A stretch of DNA of 64,000 nt from contig OY755239.1 in assembly GCA_963576725.1 (NCBI GenBank), positions 58,435,453 to 58,499,452 on the forward strand, given 5' to 3'. Origin of the DNA: Azorinus chamasolen. Lineage: Eukaryota; Mollusca; Bivalvia; Cardiida; Solecurtidae. The notes under the pieces are model-generated. The model had not been told where the DNA came from. It was given only the letters and a program-made list of their open reading frames with translations, and made no database searches. Positions 1 through 9,988 of this stretch are shown piece by piece (position 1 is the stretch's first letter; every line of letters starts with the position of its first letter). The translations under genes were made by a program, and so were the position numbers.

Positions 1-219
1 TATGGTCACAGATTGTCGACTGGAGTAAACCTTATCAGTCGCTTTTTCAGTGACTGGTGGACCACACCTGTCCTTTCCAACTGTATTGGGGTCCTGTATA
101 ACAGAACCTTATTTAAATGCAACTTTTGCTTCTGTCAAAATAATACAGCAAACCGAACACTTGAATAAATAGTACCGTTGGGATTATAGACAGGTAACAG
201 CATAATGCAGAGTGAACTA

Positions 220-394
220 TAGTAAAACCTCTCTACAACGGCCACTAAATTACATCAAATATTTTGTGTTAAAGGCAGGTGATTGCTTAAAACAAGGTTA
301 AAGTAAAACAGAACGCCTTGCTTAAAGCAGCCACCTGCCCTAATATTCCAGCTAATTAACACAATTTAGTGGTCCTTATAGAGAGGTTTTACTT
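220..394. mobile_element. Family A palindromic MITE, apex-deleted
   Basis: The left end is TAGTAAAACCTCTC and the right end GAGAGGTTTTACTT. The inner arm GGCAGGTGATTGCTTAA is present, but the hairpin apex and most of the right inner arm are missing. The AGTAAAACAGAACG arm variant matches the copy at 46312. Confidence 0.75.
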
Positions 395-629
395 TCTATA
401 TCATTTTCATCCTGTATTCAGCAGCCACCAGCCTAGTTGCTCTCTGTTTGTCTTTACTGAAATTAGCGAGATATTACTGCATCAACTAAATGTGCATTTT
501 CTGATACATTGCTTATAAAACGTGTGTGAAGCTCTGGAAATGACGTATACTGTTAATTGAGAAAGGACGCAGCCATATCGAACTGAATAGCTGTATTTTA
601 TATAATTTATAAAATAGGATCCGTCTTAA
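394..629. other. Intergenic or intronic, no feature seen
   Basis: AT-rich sequence between two MITEs. No exon, RNA or repeat could be supported. It may contain an intron of the Ig gene, since upstream exons are not in view. Confidence 0.5.
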
Positions 630-864
630 CCCTTTCCGTGTTTTGTGGTTATTCTAGATTTCAATACCTACTTAATATTCTTGGACAAAACATTTATAAT
701 GGAAGTGGGAACATTGTAGCTATTGTAAAAACTAAGTAAACAGATATATCAAATTCCATTAGCAAACAGAGCAGACAATGACTCCTACAGAAGCCGTCTA
801 ATCTGGGTCTACTTCGTTTGAAAATGCATGAAAAGTCGTGTATATATGTATATGAATGAAAGGG
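630..864. mobile_element. Family B TTAA-flanked palindromic MITE
   Basis: TTAA lies at 626-629 and 865-868, with CCCTTTCC and GAAAGGG ends. The centre is decayed (GCAAACAGAGCAGAC ... GGGTCTACTTCGTTTG). Confidence 0.85.
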
Positions 865-1086
865 TTAATCTTACATAAAAGAAGTCTAAGTTTGGTCCTG
901 TAACGTATTTAAGGAATAAACATAAAAACAACAGGTTTTTTGCTTAATGAAAGACAAAAGAACTGCAGAAGGCTTCTCTAGGAGCTCTCTGCGTGACGTT
1001 CGTCCTGCATCACGCTACGAACCATCCTTTTGGTGTTTCTGTACTACATGTACGTCTAACATGGTCATATTATGCAATACTTTTAG

Positions 1087-1300
1087 GTGATTTGGAGGAA
1101 GACAGAGGATTCACATCCTATAACAGTCGGTCAAATGACGTTCGACCCTGAAAAGAGGTATGAGGTCGAAAATGTGTCAGAGAAAGGGGAGTGGAATCTT
1201 TTCATCAAGAATATAACTCACAGTGACGCTGGGGTTTATGAGTGCCAAGTGAGCACCAAAGAACGGTATCCAAGGAAACTGGTACGAGTCTTTGTCAAAG
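1087..1300 (+). CDS. Exon: C-terminal half of Ig domain 1
   Basis: The exon opens after a TTTTAG acceptor (ends 1086) and closes before GTATGT at 1301. It encodes the Ig core Trp, a strand reading E-W-N-L-F-I-K and the D-A-G-V-Y-E-C motif. The open frame continues into the intron to 1401, but that extension has no Ig character and the donor is good. It ends one base into a codon (phase 1). Confidence 0.82.
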
Positions 1301-4300
1301 GTATGTCATTAGCAATTATTACAACAATACTTGAAATAAGGTCAGAGCATTTCGATTTTGAATGGATGAACCGAGTGCACTATCATTTACAAACAGTGTA
1401 AATCCAGATCAGATGGCTCCCAAAGGAATCCTCTGATCAGGGTCTGCATTGTTTGTCATTCAAAATCAATTAGCAAGTTTAAGCAATCGACACTGAAAGG
1501 ACTCTTTTGTTAAATAATGATGGGCCATTCCGTTTTGACAACTTAGCATTCAAAGCTTTCATGTTCTCGATAGTTATTCAAATCACAGCATTTCAGTCTT
1601 ATCATTGTTAAATAAAAACCACTATTAACGTAAGAATACACGTGAATGTAGATTTCCTGAATTGCCATTCAGGTCTAATTTACGCACGGGTGAACCGAAT
1701 GGACCATTCCATTTTGAAAACTCCGGATTCAAAGGATTAAAGGTCAACCTCAAATGCACGATAGTATTTCCAATTACAACATTGTGTTTATATCATTGTT
1801 CAATGAATGTCACCAATAAAGTAAGAATACGCATGAATGTACTTCATTCATGTTTCTTTCATGTCCTTGAGTTGCCATTTAAGAATACTTAACGAATACC
1901 CTCACGGACCCGGTTTGGTTCCCTGATTCTTTAAGATGCTTACTTTATAGCTCTGATAAGCAGCGGATGCTACCATATACTGTGTTGCATGACATTGACA
2001 CATATCCAAGCTGAGAACCACTTGACTTATCCGTTGGTATTTGGTATGTCCCTCGGTTGATGTGAATAATTTATATTCGGTATTTAATAACTGCATTACC
2101 AATCTTGTTAATGATTGATTTAAGCAAACTCTACCGGCAGCAATATTTCAACTTGCTTTTCTTTTCCTTTTCTTTTCAGACAGAGAATACAAGATACCAT
2201 GTAAGTGTCACATAATAATACAATTAATACAATTAATATAATTCAGCATTTTAGCTCACCTGACACAAAGTGCCATATGAGCTATTGCCAGTATGAGCTA
2301 TTGGAACGTCACGTGTCCGTCGTCGGTCGTTGTAGTCCGTTATAAGAGTTATAAATGTTCTGGTCCTCTGCATAAGTAGGTCACAATTTAATGTACGCTT
2401 TTCTTAACCATTTCCCTGTTCTATGTTTATTCCAAAATCCAATACCTACTGAATATTTATGGACAAAATAGCTATAATGAAATATGGAATGTGGAACAAT
2501 GTAGCCATTTTAGGAAGTAAAGAAACAGATCTATCAAATTCCATTAGCAAACAGAGCAGACCCTGATCAGACGTCTCCTATAGGAGCCGTCTGATCTGGG
2601 TCTGCTCTGTTTGCATATGCGTGAAAAGGATTTTAGTTATGAAGGAAATGGTTAAACGTCACCTTCTGTTAAACCATTGCATTGAAAATGTGCCAGACAC
2701 GATCATCGGGATGTTCTCTAGCTTAGTTGCATAAATGTGTCAGCTCGATTAGGTGATCATTATGATCTTATACAAAATGCATCACTTTGCGTGTTATCCA
2801 GGTGAGCGATACCAAATGCATCACGCGTCCTTTCATCCAGGTAAGCGATACCAAATGCATCACGCGTCCTTTCATCCAGGTGAGCGATACGGGATCATCA
2901 TGACCCAACTTTCTAAACCATTTTCATCCTCAGCACGCCGTGACATGCATTTGCAAAGAGTTTGGATCCAGATGAGACGCCTAACAACTCTGTGTCTAAT
3001 CATGAAACAAACTGTTTGCCCTCTCGGTCAATAGTTTGTCAAACAAATAACCCATTCCCTCATAGGCTATTTTTAGATCCAACCTCTTTGAAGGAATCTA
3101 ACCAAAAGGAGCATTAACTAGAGAAAAGGAAAATTTTAGAATGTTGTAGTTCTGAAACCATTGTGATAAATAGAGCATTTGCTCCTTAGGAGCAAATGCT
3201 CTATTTAATACAATGGTTTCAAAAAGTAACTTTTACAGAGGCATAGAAAGGCGTATTTACGAGTATGGAGGAAAGGGTTAAACCAACAGGACACTTTTAA
3301 AAAATATATAACTGCAATGAAATGTTCATTTGACATCAGGTTTGATATTACAGTACAGCCCCTCTAAACGGAAATATCGGTCTTGGGAACAGGTCGCAGC
3401 TTAATGCAGGGTGAAAATCATGCAGAAAGCTCCGAGCTTTCTGCATGACTTTCACACTGCATTAAGCAGCCACCTGCCTAAAAGTATCTAAACTCTTCTC
3501 TACTAGAATTCCGGTTTAAAGAGGTGTTACTGTACGAGAAGGCTGAATGAGATATACTTGGATCTAAAATGTCTGCTTATCCATATGTTTTGCATTTACA
3601 TTATAATTATACACGTTAACTGACTATACTAGTTAATAAAACAATATTGAACTCGGGCATTTTGTCTGATGATTTGACTGACATTTTGCGCACATCCTTG
3701 ATCCAGATAAGACACTAATTGACTTTGCGTCTGATCCAAGTCCAAGCTATTCCAACTACTTCTTCAAGCTGTCTCACTCTCGGTCAATAGTTCCTCAAAT
3801 GTTTTTACGAATCCAATGCAAATACAGTTGACCTTCGCTATCTTGAACTAGGATACATTGAACTTCGGGATAACTCGAACAAAAAAGTCAGTCCTTCCAA
3901 AATTTAAGATACAGAATTGTTCTAAAATGTATCGCAACAGCTATCTAGAAACACGTATGACAGCTTAATGCATGTCTGAAGTAATGCTGAAAGCTCATAC
4001 GGGAGATTTCAGCATTACTTTAGACCTGTTTTAAGCTGTGAACTGAACTCGGTGAAATTGTTCAAATTTAGAAAGCGGATAACTCGAACTTTGTATAGCC
4101 CCTTGAAGTTCGAGATATCGAAGTTCAGCCATAAATTTTTAGCAGACCAGAGTTTGAGCAGACATGATATTTCAGCTGGCTAAGCGTTTATTAGTGTTTT
4201 TCTTTCCTCCAAGCTAGTGGTTAAATGCACCAGAACGCGTGCGATAGGATGGAATTTGTCCTAAGGAGCTATTCATTTATTATAATAGGAGTTTTAAAAA

Positions 4301-7300
4301 GCAGGTGGTTGCTTAACCCTTTCCTTGTTCAATTCCTATGTAAGACATAATAACATCATTACTATTTATAAGCTGATTTTCTATAATGGAAATACGTTGC
4401 TTTGACAAAAAATGTACAATCAGAGCTATATGTCAAAAGCAAACAGAGCAGACCCTGATCAGACGGCTCCCATGGGAGCCGTCTGATGTGGGTCTATTCT
4501 GTTTGCTGATGCGTGAAAACACGTTTATATGAGAGAAAGGGGTAAATGCATGGCAACATTAATGCAGAAAACTCGTAAAGGATGCATTACTATTGATTTG
4601 TATTAAACTATCACCTGCCTTACAGACCCATACTTAGGCCTACTTTTGATGGGCGCTTAAGACAGATTTTACTGGGTACACATTCCAATCGACAGCATTG
4701 TCTCAATATTTTAAAAGTGGTAGTGATTTTACTACACTATCTAATTTGCCTGAAATGTATCATTATTATACCTGGTTTGGACAGTAAAGTCTCGCTAATA
4801 CGACCGCTTAACTCTTCGCTTGCTGAATTTTAAAATACATTTCTCCTTCTTTACCCATGCCCTGTTGTATAATTACATATATCTTCACTGTATACAAGTA
4901 TTTCGCTGTGCAATTACTGCTGTGGAGTTCACTGGTTGCACAATCAACTGGTAAATAGTGCAGACCCTGATGAGACAGCTCCTGCAGGAGCTGTCTCATC
5001 TGGGTCTTCACTATTTACAGGTAGGTATATTGACGTGAATAGCAAGCGAGGGGTTAAATGACGTATGATTCTAAGGCTTTAACCCATTACTCCATGGAGA
5101 TTTATGTAACAGCTAATCACATCATGAATATTGCATATAGACACAGGACCTTTTGGCCATGGCAGAAACTGTATAATCTGACCCATGTTATATCATAAGC
5201 AAACAGAGCAGACCCTGATCAGACGGCTCCTACAGGAGCCATCTGACCTGGATCTTCTCTGTTTGCAAAGGCGTAGAAAGGCGTATTTATGGAGTAAATG
5301 GTTAAACAGGTGGTTACATAATATAGGACAAATTTCCTACATGCGATTTCGTTTTTACTTTAAACATGGATTAACCCATCCCCACATTTTGACAACTTTT
5401 GACGACTCTGTAAAAGTCAATTTATGAAACCATTGTGATAAATAGAGCATTTTCTCCTATAGGAGCAAATGCTCTATTTATCACAATGGTTTCAAACTAC
5501 AAAATTCTAAAATTTTCCTTTTCCCTAATGAATGCTCCTTTTCGATAGATTTATTAAAAGAGGTTGTATCTAAAAATAGCCTATGAGGTAATGGGTTAAA
5601 CAGGTTTTATCATATATTGATACAGTATATGGTTGCATTAGCGATACTTTACTGTTTATATTGATATGTTTCCCATATTCTATCGTTTTGTGTTGATTTT
5701 TTGAGTATTCATTACAGCTATAACAATACGGGGTACGGGTAGCATAGTAAAGGGAAAGACCTTGTCACTTGAATGCAACGTAACTGGTGGGAGACAAGCC
5801 CCAGACGACCTTGACTGGCTCAAGGGCAAAGACAAGCTCACCTCAGACAAATCAGGTCGGATAAGCCTTACCAAACACATATCAGGCATCACTTTGTCAA
5901 CTGCAAGCAATTTGACAATTACAGACATGACAGCAGATGACAGTGGTGTATACACGTGTCGAACAACTGGAATGGCGAAGAATTTAACCGTGGATGTATC
6001 AAATATGGTGCACGAAAAAAGTAAGTATCTTCAGAAATATATTGTGTCGTCCCAATAAAATCATACAATTGGGGGCTTAAACCCGTTTAGTCCAAAACTC
6101 CTAAAACAGACAAGGCATCTGATTTTCCTGTTCCTGAACTGAAACTCAGCCCTAAATGATGTTTGCGTGGATCAGGCAAGGGACAGTCTATGAATGGCGT
6201 GTGCTTCAGGGTCCATGCTTATAAAACTTTTAGTTGAGTCTGAGTTCGTTCTCAAGTTTTTGATTGGTCAGATTTGAACCTTTGGCTCAAATCTGACCAA
6301 TCAAAAGCTTGAGAACTCAAATCTGACCAATCAAAAGCTTGAAAACGAACTCAGACTCAACTAAAAGCTTTATAAGCATGGACCTTGATGTTGACTTCTG
6401 TTGAGTGCCTGACTTCTATTCCATTTTTTGATGAAAAAACCCCCACGGTTTTTGTGTTTCGTTTCGGCTCTTACAGTTTTGCAACGTTGGCACATCGTCA
6501 ACGATAATTGCTTTGGTGGCGCGGCTCTTTTAAAAGCAACTATTTGTTATTCACCGATGACATCTCTTTCAGTATGTTATTAACCACTATCCGCTGCATG
6601 ACTAACATTTGCAAATAGCTTGTGTTTTTTTTCAATTCAAGCGTAGTTTATTTTTAATTGTCAACAATATGCATATACGAGTATACAATAAGACATTGTA
6701 TTAGTACATCATGAAAAGAAAGCTTGAGATATATAATAACAGGAGGCAATTAAAAAGGGTTGGGCCACAAGTTTTGCCAACATAGGAAATCGACCCGACC
6801 CTTTATGTGATCTTAATGTCAGATTAAACCATTTGGAGGAATTTTATAATTAACAAAACATACAATTTAAAAAACCGGTCATGCTGACAAAATACTTTGA
6901 CCACACACACACTACGCTCCCCAAAGCCAATCGCCCATATCAGATCCCACCATCTTAAATCATTTAATATATAAATCATACACATTTTTTGGATGTATGT
7001 TGATAACGACTAGTGCCTTTTATTATATGCTTGTAACTCTTGTGTCTTCACGCATTTGCAAACAGAGTAGACCCAGATCAGACGGCTCCCAGAGGAGCCG
7101 TCTGATCAGGGTCTGCTCTGTTTGCTAATATAATTTGAAAGATCTGTTTCTTTAGTTTCTAAAATGTGTACAATGTTCCACCTTCCAGATTTCATTACAA
7201 CTATATTGTCCATGAAAATTCAGTAGGTATTGAAATTTGGAATAAATACAGAACAGGGAAAGGGTTAAGTAGACATTATCTTTCTAGTGTTTTAAGGGTT

Positions 7301-7871
7301 TACTCAATAAATTAGCATTTGTTCATTATTTGTTTCCTATATTGTCTTTTGAGAAGTATGTCAATGCTAAAGCTTGTACATGTACAGCTAATGCAGTGCC
7401 AGTATAAACCAATTACAGTAAATCCCACTAAACCAACATTCTAGAAGAGAATAATAAGTTTAGATACCTTTAGACAGGTGGCTGCTTAATGCAAGGTGAA
7501 AGGCATGCATTAATTAGCCACCTACCTAAATGAGTCTAAATTATTCATAACTAAAACTTCGAATTATGGGGATTTTACTTTGTATTTGAACCACACATGT
7601 TAGACGGTAGTGATTTATATTGTACAATATATGTACTAATACAACTTCCGGGTTTTATTATTAAATAGACCAATGTGTTGTTTCAGGAGGTGCTACAGCC
7701 GATGGTCCAGTAACCTCGAGTGCCGCAAACACCGTGAAAGTGCATTTCATCTTTTCATCGTTAAGTGGACTGTGCTCATCAGATATGACACTTGCCAGTG
7801 CGTTGTTTAAACTATTCTTGATTGCTTACCTGGATGTGTACCTTATGAATATAGTAAATATTATGAGGTAG
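1087..7871 (+). CDS. Two-Ig-domain surface protein, lachesin/neurotrimin-like, 3' part of gene
   Basis: Four exons join in frame into 240 visible residues plus a stop. Residues 1-71 are the second half of a V-type Ig domain (W3, the D47-A-G-V-Y-E-C53 motif). Residues 72-79 are a linker. Residues 80-175 are a complete I/C2-type Ig domain (C98, W112, D-S-G-V-Y-T-C159). The last 61 residues are a Ser/Ala-rich stretch followed by a hydrophobic tail, which could be a GPI-attachment signal or a membrane segment. N-glycosylation sequons lie at N42, N99, N143 and N167. Such proteins normally act outside the cell in adhesion or recognition. The introns are 1301-2179, 2201-5717 and 6021-7686, all phase 1 with GT-AG ends. 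The first Cys of Ig1 and the signal peptide must lie upstream of the window. ATTAAA at 7898-7903 could be a poly(A) signal. The exact family name is inference. Confidence 0.82.
1391..1470. repeat. Family F core hairpin
   Basis: The sequence CAAACAGTGT ... GGCTCC ... GGGTCTGCATTGTTTGTC is the central palindrome of family F without recognisable TTAA ends. It lies in intron 1 directly after the first exon. Confidence 0.5.
1520..1885. repeat. Diverged direct duplication in intron 1
   Basis: The segment starting GGGCCATTCCGTTTTGA at about 1525 recurs as GGACCATTCCATTTTGA at about 1699. Matching downstream blocks include TATCATTGTT and GTAAGAATAC, and both copies end near TTGCCATT. Confidence 0.5.
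2180..2200 (+). CDS. Microexon (21 nt): inter-domain linker
   Basis: A strong polypyrimidine tract with TTTTCAG ends at 2179, and GTAAGT starts at 2201. The 21 bases carry phase 1 to phase 1 and read DREYKIP, joining the end of Ig1 to the start of Ig2 without a frame break. The splice signals, length and phase all agree, but transcript support is lacking. Confidence 0.66.
2252..2345. repeat. TAGCTCACCTG / CCGTCGTC-type repeat scrap
   Basis: The sequence TTTAGCTCACCTGACACAAA is followed by GTGTCCGTCGTCGGTCGTTG. The same combination occurs at 54432, so this is an interspersed repeat. The CCGTCGTC run resembles one known from molluscan genomes. Confidence 0.5.
2408..2651. mobile_element. Family B MITE in intron 2
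   Basis: TTAA lies at 2404-2407 and 2652-2655. The apex is well kept: CAGACGTCTCCTATAGGAGC pairs with its complement, and GCAAACAGAGCAGACCC pairs with GGGTCTGCTCTGTTTGC. Confidence 0.88.
2772..2890 (+). repeat. 39-bp tandem repeat, about 3 copies
   Basis: Units beginning GATACCAAATGCATCACGCG repeat at a 39-bp period. The first unit is diverged (TGCATCACTTTGCGTG). The period is divisible by 3, so an open frame here shows 13-residue repeats; it lies inside intron 2 and is not considered coding. Confidence 0.7.
2925..3045. repeat. Family G fragment
   Basis: GATCCAGATGAGACGCC followed by CTCGGTCAATAGTTTGTCAA matches family G, but the second arm is missing. It abuts the family D copy that starts at 3051. 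Confidence 0.5.
3051..3277. mobile_element. Family D palindromic MITE
   Basis: The ends are CCCATTCCCTCATAG and GAAAGGG, with TTAA at 3278. The centre GAAACCATTGTGATAAATAG pairs with its complement around the apex TTGCTCCTTAGGAGCAA. In this copy the right arm has a small deletion. Confidence 0.85.
3351..3532. mobile_element. Family A MITE, CCGG subtype
   Basis: CAGTACAGCCCC is preceded by TA, and GTGTTACTG is followed by TA. The arm GCAGCTTAATGCAGGGTGAA pairs with its complement; the apex is AGCTCCGAGCTTTC. Confidence 0.82.
3688..3800. repeat. Family G fragment
   Basis: GATCCAGATAAGACACTAAT is followed by CGTCTGATCCAAGTCCAAGC and CTCGGTCAATAGTTCCTCAA. The inverted halves are recognisable but the ends are decayed. 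Confidence 0.5.
3825..4130. mobile_element. Family A-related long palindrome, TTCGAACT subtype
   Basis: The outer arms are ACCTTCGCTATCTTGAACT and AGTTCGAGATATCGAAGTTC. The inner arms are ACAGCTTAATGCATG and the matching TTTTAAGCTGTGAA. The apex stem is GTAATGCTGAAAGCTC. At about 305 bp it is longer than the usual 205-bp copies. Confidence 0.62.
4247..4674. mobile_element. Family A copy interrupted by a family B element
   Basis: The left part ends in GCAGGTGGTTGCTTAA at 4316. The right part resumes at about 4546 with GCATGGCAACATTAATGCAG and ends GATTTTACTG at 4674. The break falls at the TTAA of the inner arm, exactly where family B (4317-4541) is inserted. Confidence 0.72.
4317..4541. mobile_element. 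Family B MITE nested in family A
   Basis: The left flank is TTAA at 4313-4316; the right flank has decayed to GTAA. The apex is ACGGCTCCCATGGGAGCCGT. This insertion shows that family B targets TTAA. Confidence 0.88.
4812..5052. mobile_element. Family C MITE (minus orientation)
   Basis: TTAA lies at 4808-4811 and 5053-5056. The ends are CTCTTCGCTTGCTGAATTTT and AGCAAGCGAGGGG. The apex is ACAGCTCCTGCAGGAGCTGT between CAGACCCTGATGAG and its near complement. The open frame of 67 codons across it recurs in all copies only because the element is conserved. Confidence 0.9.
5083..5301. mobile_element. Family B MITE
   Basis: TTAA lies at 5079-5082 and 5302-5305. The ends are CCCATTACTCCATGG and GGAGTAAATGG. 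The apex is ACGGCTCCTACAGGAGCCAT. It sits only about 30 bp from the preceding family C copy. Confidence 0.88.
5375..5595. mobile_element. Family D MITE (inverse orientation)
   Basis: TTAA lies at 5371-5374 and 5596-5599. A near-perfect hairpin has the apex TTCTCCTATAGGAGCAA. It ends about 120 bp before the acceptor of the Ig2 exon. Confidence 0.88.
5718..6020 (+). CDS. Exon: complete Ig domain 2
   Basis: The acceptor ATTACAG ends at 5717 and the donor GTAAGTAT starts at 6021. The exon is 303 nt, symmetric phase 1-1, and encodes one whole Ig domain: L-E-C, L-D-W and D-D-S-G-V-Y-T-C, with 61 residues between the cysteines. A one-domain, phase 1-1 exon is the classic layout for Ig domains. Confidence 0.87.
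6212..6383. mobile_element. Family E palindrome
   Basis: The ends TCCATGCTTATAAAACTTTT and AAAAGCTTTATAAGCATGGA are inverted copies. The arms read GAGTTCGTTCTCAAG and TTGATTGGTCAGATTTGAGC. One arm segment (AATCTGACCAATCAAAAGCT) is duplicated on the right side. Confidence 0.82.
7015..7264. mobile_element. Family B MITE (inverse orientation)
   Basis: The right end is GGGAAAGGG with TTAA at 7265. The left end is decayed. The apex is ACGGCTCCCAGAGGAGCCGT, with GCAAACAGAGTAGACCC in the arm. It lies in intron 3. Confidence 0.8.
7426..7582. mobile_element. Family A MITE, apex deleted
   Basis: The ends are TA-CAGTAAATCCC and GGGGATTTTACTTTG-TA. The arms GGTGGCTGCTTAATGCA and TAATTAGCCACCTACC pair, but only a few bases remain at the centre. 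It ends about 105 bp before the last exon of the Ig gene. Confidence 0.78.
7687..7871 (+). CDS. Last exon: hydrophobic C-terminal tail and stop
   Basis: The acceptor GTTTCAG ends at 7686 and the frame from the previous donor continues to TAG at 7869-7871. The product starts RGATADGPVTSSAANTV, a small-residue stretch that would suit a GPI omega site. It ends with a Leu/Ile/Tyr-rich segment containing one Lys and one Asp. GPI anchoring fits the lachesin family, but the tail is not textbook, so a transmembrane end is possible. Confidence 0.62.
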
Positions 7872-8136
7872 GCGAGTTATGTATCTAATGTATGGTTATT
7901 AAAACAAGGCACTGGTGGCCAACGGCGCTTTTCGTGTCTTATACTTTAAATGCGGGATCAGTTTGGGATCAAATGTTTTGCCACGTGCTCTTCTCTGGAC
8001 ACTCTGGACATTCAACTCTGTTTTTGTTCGAGGAATTGGAGTATCCGGTGATGTATCACGAACACGCTTATCGTGCATAGATCTTCAACCACCGTATATG
8101 GTACTCCTCACTTTGGTTGATAACTATGCTGTTTAA

Positions 8137-8300
8137 CCCTTTACAAGAAGAGTATTCATGATGCAAGACATAATGACACAATAAGTAGTGTCATTAGTAT
8201 GGCATAACAACACAGTAGGTGTTTTGTAGCAGAATCCTACAGGGGCCGTCTGATCAGGGTCTATTCTGTTTGCAAAGGCATGAAAAGTTGTTTCTTTCAG
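8137..8300. mobile_element. Family B MITE, one arm lost
   Basis: TTAA at 8133-8136 is followed by CCCTTTACAAG. The distal half is ACAGGGGCCGTCTGATCAGG followed by CTATTCTGTTTGC. The proximal GCAAACAGAGC arm is missing. The right flank is GTAA. It lies just downstream of the Ig gene. Confidence 0.68.
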
Positions 8301-8964
8301 GTAAATGACCAATAGGTTGGAATATGGCCATACGATTCTACTACAATGCCTGTCTGACTGAAATGCTTCTAAGATTATGTTGTACGTTTATGCCATACGT
8401 ACATAGGTTGTTAGGGATACTTTGTCTGTTGTAGTAAAGACTATTATCTGCAAAGGTATTTTATGAGAAGCACACTCTGGTTGTCTTTAGACAGATGATA
8501 GTTTAATGCAGGACGAATCTTAGAAGCTTTCTGTATAACTCTCGAGTTTCATTTAGAAGTCATCTACTTTCATATGCCCTCGTCCAGTCATTGTGCAGTC
8601 GCTGTAGAAAAGTTCTACCGTACAATGATGGGTACTTATATATCAAATATGAGACTTTATGTCAGTGATAACGCGCACCAATGTGTGATAATCCTAATTT
8701 TTGCAAGTTTTAATGTGTTATTGTTTTATTGTCACATTTTCTGTCTTATCTATTAGGTTCGGTATGTACTAATAATATATTGAATGGGGTATCTTATATG
8801 CATTACGATAGTAAATCGCATAGTCAATGTGTAAATACAAGTAACGCCAGGTCAAGGTCGATTTCTAACATAAAGGTTAAATACTCACATGTGATACAAT
8901 AATTGAATATTAGCTAATTTGAGCGCAAATTGCTCTTTGCAAGCATTTAGGATCATAATTATAA

Positions 8965-9013
8965 TGTCCTTTACCCATCCGTCGTCCGTTCGTTGTCCGT
9001 CCGTCGTCCAATT
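8965..9013. repeat. CCGTC-rich repeat scrap
   Basis: The run CCGTCGTCCGTTCGTTGTCC, continued by CGTCCGTCGTCC, is the hallmark of the repeat also seen at 2300, 13860 and 54485. It is cut off by the family D insertion at TTAA 9014. Confidence 0.5.
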
Positions 9014-9017
9014 TTAA

Positions 9018-9175
9018 CCCTTTCCCCCTTAAATACGCCTATAGGAGCAAATGCTCTATGTATCACAATGGTTTCAAACTACAAAATTCTAAAATTGTCA
9101 TTTTCTCTAGTTAATGCTCCTTTTCGGTTCATTTATTCAAAGTGGTTGGATCTGAAATAGCCTATGAAGGAATGG
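9018..9175. mobile_element. Family D MITE, left arm truncated
   Basis: TTAA lies at 9014-9017. The right half from CCTATAGGAGCAAATGCTCT to AATGGG is normal, while most of the left arm is deleted. Confidence 0.75.
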
Positions 9176-9383
9176 GTTCATTTGTTTACACACGTATACC
9201 TACATTTCCTGTACATTCTTTATCAAATATTGATGCAAGGTATCGGTTTAGTTTATGTGCATAGCTGGATGAGTAACTATATAGTGATACGTGCTCTCGA
9301 ACTATCAAACATGCTGTTGGCAGATGCTCTAGCAATTTATGACTTTGGCCCTTGATTTACAGGGACCAAGTAGATAAGACACT

Positions 9384-9450
9384 TGCAAACAGTGTAGACC
9401 CAGATCAAATGGCGCATGATAGAGCCCTTTGACCAGGGTCTGCAAGTCAT
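9384..9450. repeat. Family F core hairpin
   Basis: GCAAACAGTGTAGACCCAGA pairs imperfectly with CAGGGTCTGCAAGTCATTTT. No TTAA ends are recognisable. Confidence 0.45.
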
Positions 9451-9659
9451 TTTAGTCAGTAATTTTGATACAACGTTTTGTTTAATCAATATTCAGAAGG
9501 GGTTGGGGCAGGCTTTTATTATTCAGAAAGCTATTGAATATAGGTCACTGACTAGTATCTACAAGGTCGTAACATGTCAGCTCAATTCGATTATGGGGAA
9601 GTTGAATGTGTAGATAGAGGGTTATGTGTCCTTGATCCATCAGAAAATTGTTTATGATA

Positions 9660-9864
9660 CAGTAGAATCTGTCTTAAGCGACCTTATATTGATTTAACAC
9701 GGGAATCTTAAAATACAGGTGGTTGCTTAATGCAGGGCAAATGTAATGCAAAAAGCTCATATAGGAGTTTTCTATATTAAGTTTGGCGTGCGTTAAGCTA
9801 CCACTTGCCTTACATACCCTTAACTAAACCTCGTTTTAATGGTCGCTTAAGATATGTGTTACTG
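9660..9864. mobile_element. Family A MITE, TTAAGCGACC subtype
   Basis: The ends are TA-CAGTAGAATCTGTC and GATATGTGTTACTG-TA. The arm is GGTGGTTGCTTAATGCAGG and the apex AAGCTCATATAGGAGTTTT. Confidence 0.83.
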
Positions 9865-9988
9865 TACTTGTTAAGGCCTTACTTTATTTCACTCCTTATA
9901 AGACTGTGCCTTGTTTAGGCTTCGACATCATACTATCCGGATCGATGGTATTTATATGAGCGATTCAACGTCTGGTTATCGTATTTAA

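Noticed and set aside
1301..1401. Extension of the Ig exon into the open frame after 1300
   Set aside because: The GTATGT donor at 1301, the next exon's matching phase and the loss of Ig-like character all favour splicing at 1300.
4808..5011. A conserved ~66-codon open frame (M-K-T-Q-M-R-Q-L-L-Q...) in seven places
   Set aside because: It lies entirely inside family C elements and runs through the hairpin apex; its conservation follows from the young age of the element. It has no start context or domain, and the decayed copy at 58712 breaks it.
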